From Rhodospirillales bacterium (GTDB lineage: Bacteria > Pseudomonadota > Alphaproteobacteria > Rhodospirillales > Thalassospiraceae), in assembly GCA_019634165.1 (NCBI GenBank), contig JAHQVT010000010.1, positions 372,001 through 436,000 of the forward strand: a stretch of DNA of 64,000 bases. Reading direction: 5' to 3'. This document shows positions 37,412 to 47,900 of this stretch, piece after piece. The notes beneath the pieces were generated by a model. It was given only the letters and a program-made list of their open reading frames with translations. It did no database searches and had not been told where the DNA came from. A program made the translations under genes and the position numbers. The first letter of the stretch is position 1, and every line of letters starts with the position of its first letter.

Positions 37412-38740
37412 ATGAACATCTCTATGAAGAAAACCGGCCTTGCCGCTCTTGCAGGCACCGCCCTTCTTGCAATCGCTTCTCCGGCCTTTGCTCAGGACGC
37501 TGGCGTTTCGGCCGAGACTCAATACATTCTGAACAGCTTTAGCTTCCTGTTCAGTGGCGCACTGGTCATGTGGATGGCGGCTGGCTTTGCCATGCTGGAA
37601 TCCGGCCTTGTTCGCACCAAAAACGTATCTACCATCCTGCTGAAGAACATTTCGCTCTTCGCTGTTGCAGGCATCATGTATTACCTCATTGGTTATAACC
37701 TGATGTATATGGATGTAACCGGCTGGATCGGTTCGCTGAGCCTCTGGAGTGCTGATGATGCAGCCGCTCTTGGTGGTGATTTCTCGGGCGGTTATTCCGC
37801 AACGTCTGACTGGTTCTTCCAGATGGTCTTCGTTGCCACCGCAGCTTCGATCGTATCGGGCACTGTTGCCGAGCGCATCAAACTGTGGCCGTTCATGATC
37901 TTCGTCGTTGTTCTTACCGGCGTTCTGTATCCGATTACCGGTGCATGGACCTGGGGTGGCGGCTGGTTGTCCGAAATGGGCTTTGCTGACTTCGCTGGTT
38001 CGACCATCGTTCACTCTGTCGGTGGCTGGGCTGCTTTGACCGGTGCGATCATCCTTGGCGCACGTAAAGGCAAATATGGCGAAGACGGTTCGGTTCATCC
38101 GATGCCGGGTTCGAACCTTCCGCTTGCAACGCTTGGTACCTTTGTACTGTGGCTCGGCTGGTTCGGCTTCAACGGTGGTTCCCAGCTTGCTATGGGTACC
38201 GGCGCTGACGTCATCGCAATCGCCAACATCTATGCCAACACTTCGATGGCTGCTGCTGGTGGTGTTGTTGCCGCTGCGATCCTGACCCAGATCCTTTACA
38301 AAAAGGTCGACCTCACCATGGCACTTAACGGTGCACTGGCTGGTCTGGTTTCGATCACTGCTGGTCCGGATACCCCGACCATTGGTTCTGCCATCATCAT
38401 CGGCGCAATCGGCGGTCTTCTGGTTGTTGTTGCAGTTCCGCTGCTCGACAAACTGAAAATCGACGACGTCGTTGGCGCAGTTTCGGTTCACCTTGTTGCT
38501 GGTATCTGGGGCACGCTTGCTGTTCCGTTCACCAATGACGGTGCATCGTTCGGTGTTCAGCTTACCGGTATCGTTGCAATGGGTGCCTTCACCATCGTTG
38601 CTTCGGCTATCGTCTGGCTGGTGCTGAAATTCACTGTTGGCATCCGCCTCAGCGAAGAAGACGAACATATCGGTTCTGATGCTGCTGAACTTGGTCTGGA
38701 AGCTTACCCGGAATTCGGTAAGGGTTCCCAGCGCTTCTAA
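37412..38740 (+). CDS. amtB: Ammonium transporter AmtB
   Basis: A 442-residue trimeric ammonium channel with a cleavable signal (GLAALAGTALLAIASPAFAQ) and eleven membrane helices. The twin pore histidines are in VHSVGGWAAL (about residue 200) and SVHLVAGIWG (about residue 356). The conserved cytoplasmic tail includes GIRLSEEDEHIG, the GlnK-responsive C-terminal region. GGGGAGA precedes the ATG. It is co-transcribed with glnK, so GlnK can bind the pore face after ammonium shock. The gene has a clear codon preference for GTT/GCT, typical of a highly expressed membrane protein. A strong terminator follows. Confidence 0.96.
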   Translation: MNISMKKTGLAALAGTALLAIASPAFAQDAGVSAETQYILNSFSFLFSGALVMWMAAGFAMLESGLVRTKNVSTILLKNISLFAVAGIMYYLIGYNLMYMDVTGWIGSLSLWSADDAAALGGDFSGGYSATSDWFFQMVFVATAASIVSGTVAERIKLWPFMIFVVVLTGVLYPITGAWTWGGGWLSEMGFADFAGSTIVHSVGGWAALTGAIILGARKGKYGEDGSVHPMPGSNLPLATLGTFVLWLGWFGFNGGSQLAMGTGADVIAIANIYANTSMAAAGGVVAAAILTQILYKKVDLTMALNGALAGLVSITAGPDTPTIGSAIIIGAIGGLLVVVAVPLLDKLKIDDVVGAVSVHLVAGIWGTLAVPFTNDGASFGVQLTGIVAMGAFTIVASAIVWLVLKFTVGIRLSEEDEHIGSDAAELGLEAYPEFGKGSQRF

Positions 38741-38757
38741 GCGATTTGATTTCCTGA

Positions 38758-38783
38758 CGGGTACCGGGTTCGCTTGGTACCCG
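38758..38783 (+). terminator. First hairpin after amtB
   Basis: CGGGTACC (38758-38765) pairs with GGTACCCG (38776-38783) over a 10-base loop. It has no T run and precedes the main terminator, so it probably stabilises the mRNA end. Confidence 0.4.
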
Positions 38784-38798
38784 CCTATCAGACAAACG

Positions 38799-38838
38799 AG
38801 CCCGCCCGGGATTATCCTGAGGCGGGCTTTTTGTTTTT
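38799..38838 (+). terminator. Main terminator of glnK-amtB
   Basis: AGCCCGCC (38799-38806) pairs with GGCGGGCT (38821-38828) and is followed by TTTTTGTTTTT. Confidence 0.9.
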
Positions 38839-39161
38839 GCACTCAACGCTTACTGAACACATTTCAATGGCTGAAACCATCTTGATCCGACAGACAGCTC
38901 GCCAAGCTATGGTCATCTCCAACCTTCTGTTCGCCTCGGAAACCCTCGCTTTCAGCAATTTCAGCGCCTTAAGTGCCTAATTTAGCGCCACTTTGAAGAT
39001 TGAGTGGCCCTTGCGCAGTGTTGCTGCCTTTTTGGGCAGCGTTATGATCATTGTGAAGGCAAAGATGATTGTTTACGGCTTATCGCGATTGCCAGAGCCA
39101 TCAACCCATTCCCCAACTAGCGCCTTGATGTTGTTATGCCAAATCAGATTTCTTGTCGCCT
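38839..39161. other. Spacer between the two ammonium transporter units
   Basis: No supported gene. A hairpin GCTGCC-N6-GGCAGC (39023-39040) is the only secondary structure of note. Confidence 0.4.
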
Positions 39162-39177
39162 TGGCACGAAAATTGAT
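39162..39177 (+). promoter_or_regulatory. Sigma-54-type promoter of the second amtB
   Basis: TGGCACG-AAAA-TTGAT has the same TGGCACG-N4-TTG core as the glnK element, with A at the -12 C. It lies about 85 bases before the second transporter's start and suggests parallel nitrogen-limitation control. Confidence 0.7.
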
Positions 39178-39261
39178 CTTGCGACCTCCGAACCAGAGTC
39201 CGGCTGCCCCTACAAGACCGGACCGAGAGGAAACGCTATTAAAATAACAGGGGGATGCCTT

Positions 39262-40500
39262 ATGGAGGCTTTCCAGACTGCCTCGGACGTATTTTTCGTC
39301 CTGATGGGCGCCATTATGGTGCTTGCGATGCATGCCGGTTTTGCTTTTCTTGAAGTTGGCACCGTGCGCAAAAAGAACCAGGTCAATGCACTGGTTAAAA
39401 TCATTGTCGATTTCGCTGTTTCGACAATTGCCTATTTCTTTGTCGGCTACAGCGTTGCCTATGGTGTTGATTTCTTTACCGGCGCAGCAGTTTTGAGCGG
39501 TCAGGCAGGAAGCGACGGCGTGCCGGTCTTTGCATCTAGCGGCTATGATCTGGTCAAGTTCTTCTTCCTTCTGACCTTTGCGGCCGCGATCCCGGCAATC
39601 ATATCGGGTGGCATTGCCGAACGGGCGCGTTTCTACCCACAGCTTCTTGCGACTGCCATTCTGGTCGGTGTGTGCTATCCGCTTTTCGAAGGCATGGTTT
39701 GGAATAACAATTTTGGCTTCCAAGACATGATCGAAGCCAATTTTGGCGCACCGTTCCATGACTTTGCCGGTTCCATTGTTGTTCATGCCGTTGGCGGCTG
39801 GATTGCGCTGGGTGCGGTCATAACCCTGGGAGTGCGCCGCGGGCGATACACCAAAACCGGCGGTCTGGTTGGTATTCCGCCGTCAAACATTCCGTTCCTT
39901 GCGTTGGGTTCGTGGGTGCTTTGTGTTGGCTGGTTTGGCTTTAACGTTATGTCCGCCCAATCGGTCAGCGGCATTACCGGACTGGTTGCTGTGAACTCGT
40001 TGATGGCAATGGTTGGCGGTATTCTGACCGCATTGCTGGCAGGGCGAAACGACCCCGGATTTGTGCATAACGGCGCGCTTGCCGGTCTGGTTGCGGTCTG
40101 TGCCGGGTCTGATGTCATGCATCCGATTGGCGCATTGATCACCGGCGGCCTTGCCGGGGCATTATTTGTCTGGGGCTTTAACCAGTGTCAGGCAAAATGG
40201 AAGATTGATGATGTTCTTGGCGTCTGGCCGTTGCATGGTATGTGCGGTCTTTTGGGCGGCATTTCGTGCGGCATCTTTGGGCTTGAGGCCTTGGGCGGCA
40301 TGGGGGGTGTTTCCTTTGCGGCCCAGCTTGCAGGGTCGCTGATCGGTGTGGCCTTTGCCACCGTCGTCGGATTTGTTGTCTATGGTGCGATCAAGAAAAC
40401 CGCCGGTTTCCGTCTGTCGGAAGAAGACGAATTTGATGGTGCGGATATCTCGATCCACAATATCAGCGCCTATCCAGAAGACGATCTTCGCGCCAGCTAA
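39262..40500 (+). CDS. Second ammonium transporter (AmtB paralogue)
   Basis: A 412-residue Amt-family channel without an obvious cleavable signal: the N-terminus MEAFQTASDVFFVLMGAIMV goes straight into the first helix. Pore histidines are in VHAVGGWIAL and PLHGMCGLLGG. It has the same late RLSEEDEFDGAD tail as AmtB but ends with acidic YPEDDLRAS. Identity to the upstream AmtB is clearly limited, so this is a divergent paralogue and not a recent copy. No glnK precedes it; it has its own sigma-54-like element and AGGGGG ribosome site. It may serve as a second-affinity transporter or ammonium sensor. Confidence 0.93.
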   Translation: MEAFQTASDVFFVLMGAIMVLAMHAGFAFLEVGTVRKKNQVNALVKIIVDFAVSTIAYFFVGYSVAYGVDFFTGAAVLSGQAGSDGVPVFASSGYDLVKFFFLLTFAAAIPAIISGGIAERARFYPQLLATAILVGVCYPLFEGMVWNNNFGFQDMIEANFGAPFHDFAGSIVVHAVGGWIALGAVITLGVRRGRYTKTGGLVGIPPSNIPFLALGSWVLCVGWFGFNVMSAQSVSGITGLVAVNSLMAMVGGILTALLAGRNDPGFVHNGALAGLVAVCAGSDVMHPIGALITGGLAGALFVWGFNQCQAKWKIDDVLGVWPLHGMCGLLGGISCGIFGLEALGGMGGVSFAAQLAGSLIGVAFATVVGFVVYGAIKKTAGFRLSEEDEFDGADISIHNISAYPEDDLRAS

Positions 40501-40532
40501 CACTTACGCGAAATAGCGTCACCAAATTATCA

Positions 40533-40566
40533 AAGCCCGGAAAGCCCGTCTTTCCGGGCTTTTTGC
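40533..40566 (+). terminator. Terminator of the second amtB
   Basis: A 12-bp perfect stem, AAGCCCGGAAAG (40533-40544) with CTTTCCGGGCTT (40550-40561), followed by TTTGCG. Confidence 0.9.
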
Positions 40567-40697
40567 GTCAAAACCGCCCGTCTCTTAAATCTTTCTTTGC
40601 ACTTTTCGCATAGGGGTAGATTGAGGGGAAATTGCCCGCATTTAACCAACAAGCATCGGCAACACGGCTTTGCCGTGATGCGCCAGACCAAGCTGGA

Positions 40698-41900
40698 ATG
40701 ACGACGACCATGTTTAACGAACGCCTGGATCAATTGCCTGCCTATCCGTTTCCGCGACTGGCGGCCTTACTTGACGGCATTGAACCGGGTCAATCCCCAT
40801 TGGTCATGTCGATCGGTGAACCGCAGCACGAACCGCCTGCGATGATCACCGAAGCCATGGTTAAATACGCATCACTTTGGCATAAATACCCGCCCGGTGC
40901 CGGAACCCCGGAATTGCGCGAGGCGATCAAAAACTGGCTTGATCGGCGCTATAATCTGCCAACGGACATGATCCATCGTGATGATCATATTTTGCCTGTG
41001 GCGGGCACACGCGAAGCCCTTTATCTGATTGCTACCACCGTCATCCCGCAAGATCAGCCCGGCCCCAAACCCAAGGTGCTTTTGCCCAATCCGTTTTATC
41101 AGGTCTATTGTGGTGCCGCCGTTCTCAATGATGCAGAAATGGTCCCACTTGCCGCCCATGCCAAAAATGGCTTCCTGCCTGATCTGGATCAGATCGACAC
41201 CGAAACGTTGGATGCTTGCCGGTTATTTTTCCTGTGCTCTCCGGCCAATCCGCAAGGATCAATAGCATCACGCGACTATCTTGAACGGGTGATTGATCTG
41301 GCGCACAAGCATGATTTCGTTCTGGCGATGGATGAATGCTACGCCGATCTTTACGACACCCACGCACCGACTGGCGCACTGGAAATCTGTGCTGCGCAAG
41401 GTGGAAACATGGACAATATCCTTGTCTTCCACAGCCTGTCGAAACGATCCAGCGCGCCGGGGCTTCGGTCCGGTTTTGTTGCCGGTGATGCCAAAATCAT
41501 CAAACGGTTTAACGCGCTGCGCAGTTATTGTTCAGCAACCATTCCAATGCCGGTAATGGCAGCATCAGAAGCCCTGTGGAATGATGATGTTCATGCACAA
41601 GAAAACCGTGATCTGTATCGGGCCAAGATCGACATCGCCGAAGAAATATTTGGCAACCGGTTTGGCTTTTACCGCCCGCCGGGTGGGTTTTTCCTATGGC
41701 TTGACGTGGGCGACGACGAAGCGGCCACTAAGAAAATCTGGCAGCAGGCCGGGGTGAAAGTCATTCCGGGCAGCTATCTTTCGATTACAGATGCAAATGG
41801 CGACAATCCGGGCAAACGATTTATCCGCATTGCCCTTGTACATGATCTTGAAACCACACGAGACGGTCTGACCCGCATTGCACAAGCACTGGAAAGCTAA
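40698..41900 (+). CDS. dapC: Class I/II PLP aminotransferase, DapC-like
   Basis: A 400-residue fold-type I aminotransferase resembling succinyldiaminopimelate aminotransferase (lysine/cell-wall pathway). The PLP-binding lysine is in HSLSKRSSAPGLRSGF; the cofactor-stacking and phosphate residues are seen in SIGEPQHEPP at the N-terminus, AGTREALYLIA, LPNPFYQVY, LCSPANPQG and MDECYADLY. RIALVHD at the C-terminus supplies the carboxylate-binding arginine. ATG 40698 was chosen; ATG 40710 is also possible, and an upstream GTG-less extension to 40632 is disfavoured. The gene is followed 59 bases later by ftsK. The specific substrate is inferred from recalled similarity. Confidence 0.82.
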   Translation: MTTTMFNERLDQLPAYPFPRLAALLDGIEPGQSPLVMSIGEPQHEPPAMITEAMVKYASLWHKYPPGAGTPELREAIKNWLDRRYNLPTDMIHRDDHILPVAGTREALYLIATTVIPQDQPGPKPKVLLPNPFYQVYCGAAVLNDAEMVPLAAHAKNGFLPDLDQIDTETLDACRLFFLCSPANPQGSIASRDYLERVIDLAHKHDFVLAMDECYADLYDTHAPTGALEICAAQGGNMDNILVFHSLSKRSSAPGLRSGFVAGDAKIIKRFNALRSYCSATIPMPVMAASEALWNDDVHAQENRDLYRAKIDIAEEIFGNRFGFYRPPGGFFLWLDVGDDEAATKKIWQQAGVKVIPGSYLSITDANGDNPGKRFIRIALVHDLETTRDGLTRIAQALES

Positions 41901-41959
41901 CTTTCCGCGTTTGATCGCAATCGAGCGCCCAACAGGACTTAACCAGAACGGATACCTAG

Positions 41960-44425
41960 ATGAGCAGTCAGTCGAACACTCTTGGAACCGCCTTTATGCC
42001 CGGCAGTCTTGTGACACTGCTGAAGCGAAGCGGTTTGCGGATTTGCGGCCTTGGTCTGGTTTTCATGGCCATTGCCCTGTTCATCATGCTGATCGGGTTC
42101 CATCCCGGCGATCCGTCCTTTAACCATGCAACCGACCACGAAGCGATTTTCAACCCGCTGGGTGTTTTTGGTGCTTATGGCGCAGATTTGATGTTGCGCA
42201 CACTCGGTTTGGCATCTGCCCTTTTGACCGTGCTTATGCTGGGTTGGGGATTGCGCCTGATTGCGGTTAAACCGTTTAACTGGATGTGGGTGCGGTTTCT
42301 TGTCTTGCCGCTGGCGTTGCTTTTGGTGGCGATTTCGGCCGCCGCCATTCAGCCGGGCATGCATTGGCCGCTGACTGTTGGGCTTGGCGGCTTTGCTGGC
42401 GATTTACTGCTTAGCAAGCTTCAAACTGGCTTTACCATGATCGGCCTTCCTGGTGCACGCGCCTTGATCGCGCTGTCATCGATGGTGCTTGGTCTGGTTC
42501 TGACGATCTTTTGCATGGCCTATTCACTTGCCGACTGGGAACGTCTGGGCAATGTGCTTTCTTATGCTGCCGGAAAAGTCATTTCAGGTGCGCGGGCCAT
42601 CATCCCGACGGGCAGCAATGACGAACCGGTCGCCAAGCGCGCACCCGGTTCGCGACAGGAACCGTCCCTTGATAAAGGGAAACCCAAGCTTGCCCCGACC
42701 ATCTCGACCCGCCGTTCTGAACCCAAGACCGATGTGAATGATGATGACGGTTTTGACGATGACGATGATTATGATGGCGTGGATAACGAACCACCCGTGC
42801 ATATCGTTGCCGCCCCTGCGGCCAAATTGCAACCCAGTGAAAAGGCATCGGCACAGCGTCAGGCATCCTTTGATTTGGGATCAGAAGAATACCGTTATCC
42901 GCCGCTTGATCTTTTGCATGAACCAGACCCCGCCGATGCCACCCAGATCGATCAGGAAGCCTTGGCGCAAAATGCCCGTCTTCTTGAAACAGTTCTGCAG
43001 GACTTTGGCGTTAAGGGCGAAATCGTTCAGGTTCGCCCCGGTCCCGTTGTGACCCTGTATGAACTTGAACCAGCCGCCGGGGTGAAATCATCGCGGGTGA
43101 TTGGTCTTGCCGATGACATTGCGCGCTCCATGAGTGCGATTGCCGCACGTGTTGCCGTGGTGCCGGGACGCAACGTTATCGGGATTGAACTTCCAAATGC
43201 ACGGCGCGAAACCGTGCATCTGCATGAAATTCTGGCCTCCAGCGATTTCGAAAAGAATACCGGCAAGCTTAATATGAGCTTGGGCAAAGACATTGGCGGA
43301 ACACCCGTGATTGCCGATCTTTCGAAAATGCCGCATTTGCTGATTGCGGGTACGACCGGGTCGGGTAAATCGGTTGGTGTGAACGCAATGATCCTGTCAT
43401 TGCTGTATCGCATGAAGCCCGAAGAATGCCGCTTTATCATGATTGATCCGAAAATGCTGGAACTGTCGATCTATGACGGCATCCCGCATCTTTTGACGCC
43501 GGTTGTGACAGACCCGCATAAGGCCGTGGTTGCCCTGAAATGGGCGGTGCGTGAAATGGAAGACCGCTATCGCGCCATGAGCCAGGTCGGGGTGCGTAAC
43601 ATTGCCGGTTACAACAAACGCATCAAGGAAGCTGCGGCCAAGGGGGAACAGCTTACCCGTCGCGTTCAGACCGGGTTTGATCCTGAAACCGGCAAGCCGA
43701 TCTTTGAAGATCAGGAACTGCCGATGGAACCGCTGCCGTTCATCGTCGTCATCGTCGATGAGATGGCTGATCTTATGCTGGTGGCTGGTAAGGATGTTGA
43801 AGCATCGATCCAGCGACTGGCCCAGATGGCCCGTGCGGCGGGCTTGCACCTGATCATGGCGACCCAGCGTCCATCGGTTGACGTCATTACCGGGACGATC
43901 AAGGCCAACTTCCCGACCCGTATTTCCTATTCCGTGACGTCCAAGATCGATTCCCGCACCATCCTTGGTGAAATGGGTGCCGAGCAGCTTCTGGGCCAAG
44001 GGGATATGCTTTATATGGGCCAAGGCGGCCGATTGCAGCGTGTCCACGGCCCGTTCGTATCAGATGAAGAAGTCGAAAGCATCGTCAAGCATCTGCGCGA
44101 TCAAGGCGATCCATCATACCTTGAAACCGTTACCGAAGAACCCGAAGAAGACCCGGTTGCCGCCTATATGGCCGGTGGTAATGCCGGTGCGGGTGGCGGC
44201 GGAAATGGATCGGATGATGATTTGTATAATCAGGCGGTCGGCATTGTTCTGCGCGAGAAAAAAGCATCGACAAGCTTTATCCAGCGCAAACTTTCCATTG
44301 GCTATAACCGGGCAGCCCGCATCATCGAACAGATGGAAGAAAACGGCGTCGTATCAGCGGCCAACCATGTCGGCAAACGCGAAGTTCTGATGGAAAACAT
44401 GGATGGGTCCCCTTACGAGTATTAA
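41960..44425 (+). CDS. ftsK: DNA translocase FtsK/SpoIIIE
   Basis: An 821-residue septal DNA pump that clears chromosome termini from the division site and activates XerCD. Four N-terminal helices occur between residues 27 and 185. An acidic linker, NDDDGFDDDDDYDGVD, follows, then the RecA-like motor with Walker A AGTTGSGKSVGVNAM (near residue 462), Walker B-like VIVDEMADLMLV and QRPSVDVITG. The gamma winged-helix DNA-reading domain closes the protein (AVGIVLREKKASTSFIQRKL). It is typical in length for alphaproteobacterial FtsK. The upstream ribosome site is weak, and a bidirectional terminator lies downstream. Confidence 0.97.
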   Translation: MSSQSNTLGTAFMPGSLVTLLKRSGLRICGLGLVFMAIALFIMLIGFHPGDPSFNHATDHEAIFNPLGVFGAYGADLMLRTLGLASALLTVLMLGWGLRLIAVKPFNWMWVRFLVLPLALLLVAISAAAIQPGMHWPLTVGLGGFAGDLLLSKLQTGFTMIGLPGARALIALSSMVLGLVLTIFCMAYSLADWERLGNVLSYAAGKVISGARAIIPTGSNDEPVAKRAPGSRQEPSLDKGKPKLAPTISTRRSEPKTDVNDDDGFDDDDDYDGVDNEPPVHIVAAPAAKLQPSEKASAQRQASFDLGSEEYRYPPLDLLHEPDPADATQIDQEALAQNARLLETVLQDFGVKGEIVQVRPGPVVTLYELEPAAGVKSSRVIGLADDIARSMSAIAARVAVVPGRNVIGIELPNARRETVHLHEILASSDFEKNTGKLNMSLGKDIGGTPVIADLSKMPHLLIAGTTGSGKSVGVNAMILSLLYRMKPEECRFIMIDPKMLELSIYDGIPHLLTPVVTDPHKAVVALKWAVREMEDRYRAMSQVGVRNIAGYNKRIKEAAAKGEQLTRRVQTGFDPETGKPIFEDQELPMEPLPFIVVIVDEMADLMLVAGKDVEASIQRLAQMARAAGLHLIMATQRPSVDVITGTIKANFPTRISYSVTSKIDSRTILGEMGAEQLLGQGDMLYMGQGGRLQRVHGPFVSDEEVESIVKHLRDQGDPSYLETVTEEPEEDPVAAYMAGGNAGAGGGGNGSDDDLYNQAVGIVLREKKASTSFIQRKLSIGYNRAARIIEQMEENGVVSAANHVGKREVLMENMDGSPYEY

Positions 44426-44459
44426 GTCGCCAAGCTGATCCAGATTGAAAATTCCAAAG

Positions 44460-44492
44460 AAAAAGGCGGGCTGAAATTCAGCCCGCCTTTTT
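44460..44492. terminator. Bidirectional terminator between ftsK and trxA
   Basis: A long stem of AAAAGGCGGGCTGAA with TTCAGCCCGCCTTTTT, having A/T tails on both sides, between converging genes. Confidence 0.9.
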
Positions 44493-44514
44493 AAATCTTG
44501 GTCTCGCCCGGTGA

Positions 44515-44835
44515 TTAAACCGACTGGTTAATCCACTCAACCAAAGCACTTTTCGGCAATGCGCCGACTTTCATGGCTGCGACTTCGCCGCCCTTGAAGA
44601 TCATCAGGGTCGGGATGCCACGCACGCCGTACTTCGCCGGAGTGTTCGGGTTTTCGTCGATATTCACCTTGGCGATCTTGACCTTGCCACCCAATTCAGC
44701 AGCAATTTCATCAAGATAAGGTGCAATCTGTTTACACGGACCGCACCATTCAGCCCAAAAATCGACCAGAACAACGTCTTCTGAATTCAAAACGTCGTTA
44801 TCGAACGAACCATCGGAAACTTTAATCGTGGTCAT
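44515..44835 (-). CDS. trxA: Thioredoxin
   Basis: A 106-residue classical thioredoxin. The active site is [15 protein letters not shown], with cis-proline in RGIPTLMIF and the conserved FKGGE turn. It is the main cytoplasmic dithiol reductant supplied by thioredoxin reductase. It lies 162 bases downstream of addA and in the same direction, a position conserved in many alphaproteobacteria. A GC-rich stem-loop is in the spacer, so it may be transcribed both by read-through and from its own promoter. Confidence 0.97.
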   Translation of the reverse strand: MTTIKVSDGSFDNDVLNSEDVVLVDFWAEWCGPCKQIAPYLDEIAAELGGKVKIAKVNIDENPNTPAKYGVRGIPTLMIFKGGEVAAMKVGALPKSALVEWINQSV

Positions 44836-44856
44836 ACTTTCAGATCCTAGTTGTTA

Positions 44857-44887
44857 CGAGGCCGGGGGTTTTCCCCCGCGAACCTCG
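44857..44887 (-). other. Stem-loop in the addA-trxA spacer
   Basis: CGAGG and GGGGG (44857-44868) pair with CCCCC and CCTCG (44873-44887) around TTTT. It lacks a U tract on the coding strand, so it is not an obvious terminator. It could be a processing or leader structure for trxA. Confidence 0.35.
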
Positions 44888-44997
44888 ATCCGCTTCATGG
44901 GGCCAAGGTAGGCAGCACTGAGACAAACGTCAAGCGCATTGGGCAAACAAGAACCATGTCAGCATTGCCAAGCCATCACGGACACAGAGTCGCACCA

Positions 44998-47900
44998 TCA
45001 GCCAAATGTCAGAATATGGTCGGGAAGTTCGACCATCCAAGGTCCGTTTGTCCAAAGAATGAAACATCTGACCTTCTTTCCCGGATACATCTGGGCAAGG
45101 GCAGCACGATAAATCGACATCTGCCGCCGATAGGCTTTGGGCGTTGCGTCAACATCGCGTGGCGGCGGGCGGTTGGTTTTGTAATCGACAATCATGACAT
45201 CGTCACCCCGCACCACCAGACGGTCAATCTGCGCAGAAACAACATCCCCACCAACAATACCGACCAACGGCACCTCGGCCCGCGATCCGGGGGCAAATAC
45301 TGGGGCAAATACTGGATTACTGAAAATTCCGATGGTTTCATCGGCAATTTCAGCTTGTTGATCGGGTTCAAGCGCATGAACAGGCTGGGCCAAGAACCGT
45401 TCTGCCGCGGCACGGCGGGCGGCATCGGGCAAGTCTGGCAGCAGTTCCAAAAGCTTGTGGATCAAAATACCACGCTTAAAGCTTTGTCCTTGATCACCAC
45501 CAAGCGGTGACTGCACAGCAAGTTCTTCTTCCAGCGGGCGGCTTGGCGCAAGGGGTTTGGGCGGAAAGGATTCTTGTGGGGCAACCGCACGGATCAGGGT
45601 GCGCTTGACGCTCATCTGCCCGGCATCACGTGCTTCTGCCCGATCAGGTTTTGGCACCTCGGATTGATCGGTTTGCCAAATCCAGCCTTCCCCGTCCCAA
45701 CCAGAACCGGAATAGGTGCCCAGATCAATCTGGGCGGGCTTGGCATAGCCTTCCATGGCCTGCTGACACAGATTGTACCAGCAATGATCAGGCGCCTTGC
45801 GGCGTCCCTGCCAGCCACAAATATAAAGCCGATCTTCTGCGCGGGTCAGGGCGACATACAACAGGCGATTATATTCCTGATCCCGCTTGATCGCGATGGC
45901 ATCGCGCAGACGCGACACCACATCGGTTTCCAATGCCACACGCGGCAACCAGAACATCAAATTACGGTCTTCCTGCCAAAACAAATTGGGGGCCTGTGTC
46001 GGCACCTGCATGGTATCGGGCAAGAACACGATCGGCGCCTGAAGCCCCTTGGCCCCATGAACAGTCATGATGCGGACTTCATCGCGCCCGCTTTGTTCAA
46101 GGTCACGCTTGATCTCGGCATCGCCCGCCATCAACCAATGCAAGAACCCCTGTAAGGTCGGGGCGTGGTCTGCCTCATAGCCCATGGCAAGGTTGAGAAA
46201 CTCGTCAATCGGGTCATTGGCCTCGACCCCCAAACGCCCAACAAGACGCGCACGCACCCCACGGGCATCTTCGCCACGACCGCTCAGCAATTCGCCATAC
46301 AATTCAAACGGACGTTCGTAATCAACCCGCCCAAGCCATTTGAACAAAAACCCATAGGCACGGGCAAAGATCGATCCATCATCGACCGTCACAGCCTTTT
46401 CACGCAGCGCATGCCAAAGGGTTCTTGGCCGGTTATGGGCAATTTCAAACAACTGATCGTCATCAAAGCCAATCAGCGGGCTTTTAAGAACTTCGGCCAG
46501 TGTCAGATCATCTTCGGGCATCAACAAGAACCGACCGAATGCCACCAAATCCATCACCGCCAACTGATCGGTGATCTGCATACGGTCAACACCGGCAACC
46601 GGCACATTGCGTTCTTTAAGCGCCTTGACCACTTCATCGACAAAGGCAGTCCGACGGCGAACAAGGATCATGAAATCCCCCGCCCGCACCGGGCGCCCCC
46701 GCGATGTCAGAATTTCGCCTTCATCAATGGCATGGCGGATGCGCCCGGCAATCACACGGGCCAAGCGGATTTCCGGGTCTTCAAGCCGCACAATCCGGGT
46801 TGGCGGTGTCCATGGGTCTTCGGGCGCGCGTTCTTGTGGCTCAACCGCGGGCCACAATTCAATTCGCCCAGCTTGCCCGACGCGAAATGGACTATGAAGA
46901 ACTTCTGCCCCATCATCGCCGACACCTTGCTTTGCCACAGGTCCGGCAAAGACGCGATCCACGGTGCCAAGAACAGCATCGGTAGACCGAAACGAGATGT
47001 TCATCGGCACTTCGCGCCACTGGGCTTCAATATCCTTGGCCCGTTCGCGGAAATAACGGCGCATCTCGGCGAATTTTTCGGGATCGGCGCGCTGGAAGCT
47101 GTAAATTGATTGTTTCGAATCCCCAACGGCAAAGATGGTGCGCGGCTTATCGGCCTGGCGCGCGGCATCTTGGAAAAACTCATCGGCAAGGATGCTGACG
47201 ACTTTCCATTGTTCGGGGTTGGTATCCTGTGCCTCGTCAATCAGGATATGATCAAGGCCTTCGTCGAGTTTGAACAGGACCCAGCCTGCCATGTTGCTTT
47301 GCAATTCAAGCAATTTCAAACTGGTCAGGATCAAATCATCATAATCAAGCCAGGCATGCATCGCCTTTTTCGTGGCATAACGATCAAGCATCGCATTGCC
47401 AATCGTGATCAAGGCACTGGTCGCCCCCGCCATTGCGGCTGCCTTGCGTTGGCGATCAATTTCGATCAGTCGGGCGGCTTCCTCCTCTAAGGCATCGGCC
47501 CCCATCGGATGGTTTTCCGCCGCCCCCTTTGTGATCAATTTGGCGCGTGGTTCGCCCGCAGTCGTAAAAAACACACTGCGGTAATCGTTAAAGACAGCAA
47601 GCCGTTCTTCGAGTTTGGTTTTTTCCAAAAACTGGGCCAAGGCAGGAACGCGCGCCTGATCGGTTTTGGTGCCCGCTTCAAGGGCGGCAAGACCGCGCAT
47701 CAATCCATCGCGGTCAAAGGCATCATCTGAAAGCGCCTTGGCAAGAATAGTTTCCTCGCTCACCCCAACCGGGACGCCAAGGGCGGCATAAACCGCATCA
47801 CGCATCCGGTTGGCACCGCCAAGATTGGCCAGCATGCGTTTCAGGCGACCGCGTTCGCGGGCAAGCTCGCTCATGACCTCGCCAAAGGCACCTTCGCGGA

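Noticed and set aside
38867-38980. 37-codon rightward frame after the amtB terminator
   Set aside because: Reads plausibly but has no ribosome-binding site and follows a terminator without a visible promoter.
46165-47109. 314-codon frame antisense to addA
   Set aside because: Shadow frame; the addA helicase motifs lie on the other strand through the same bases.
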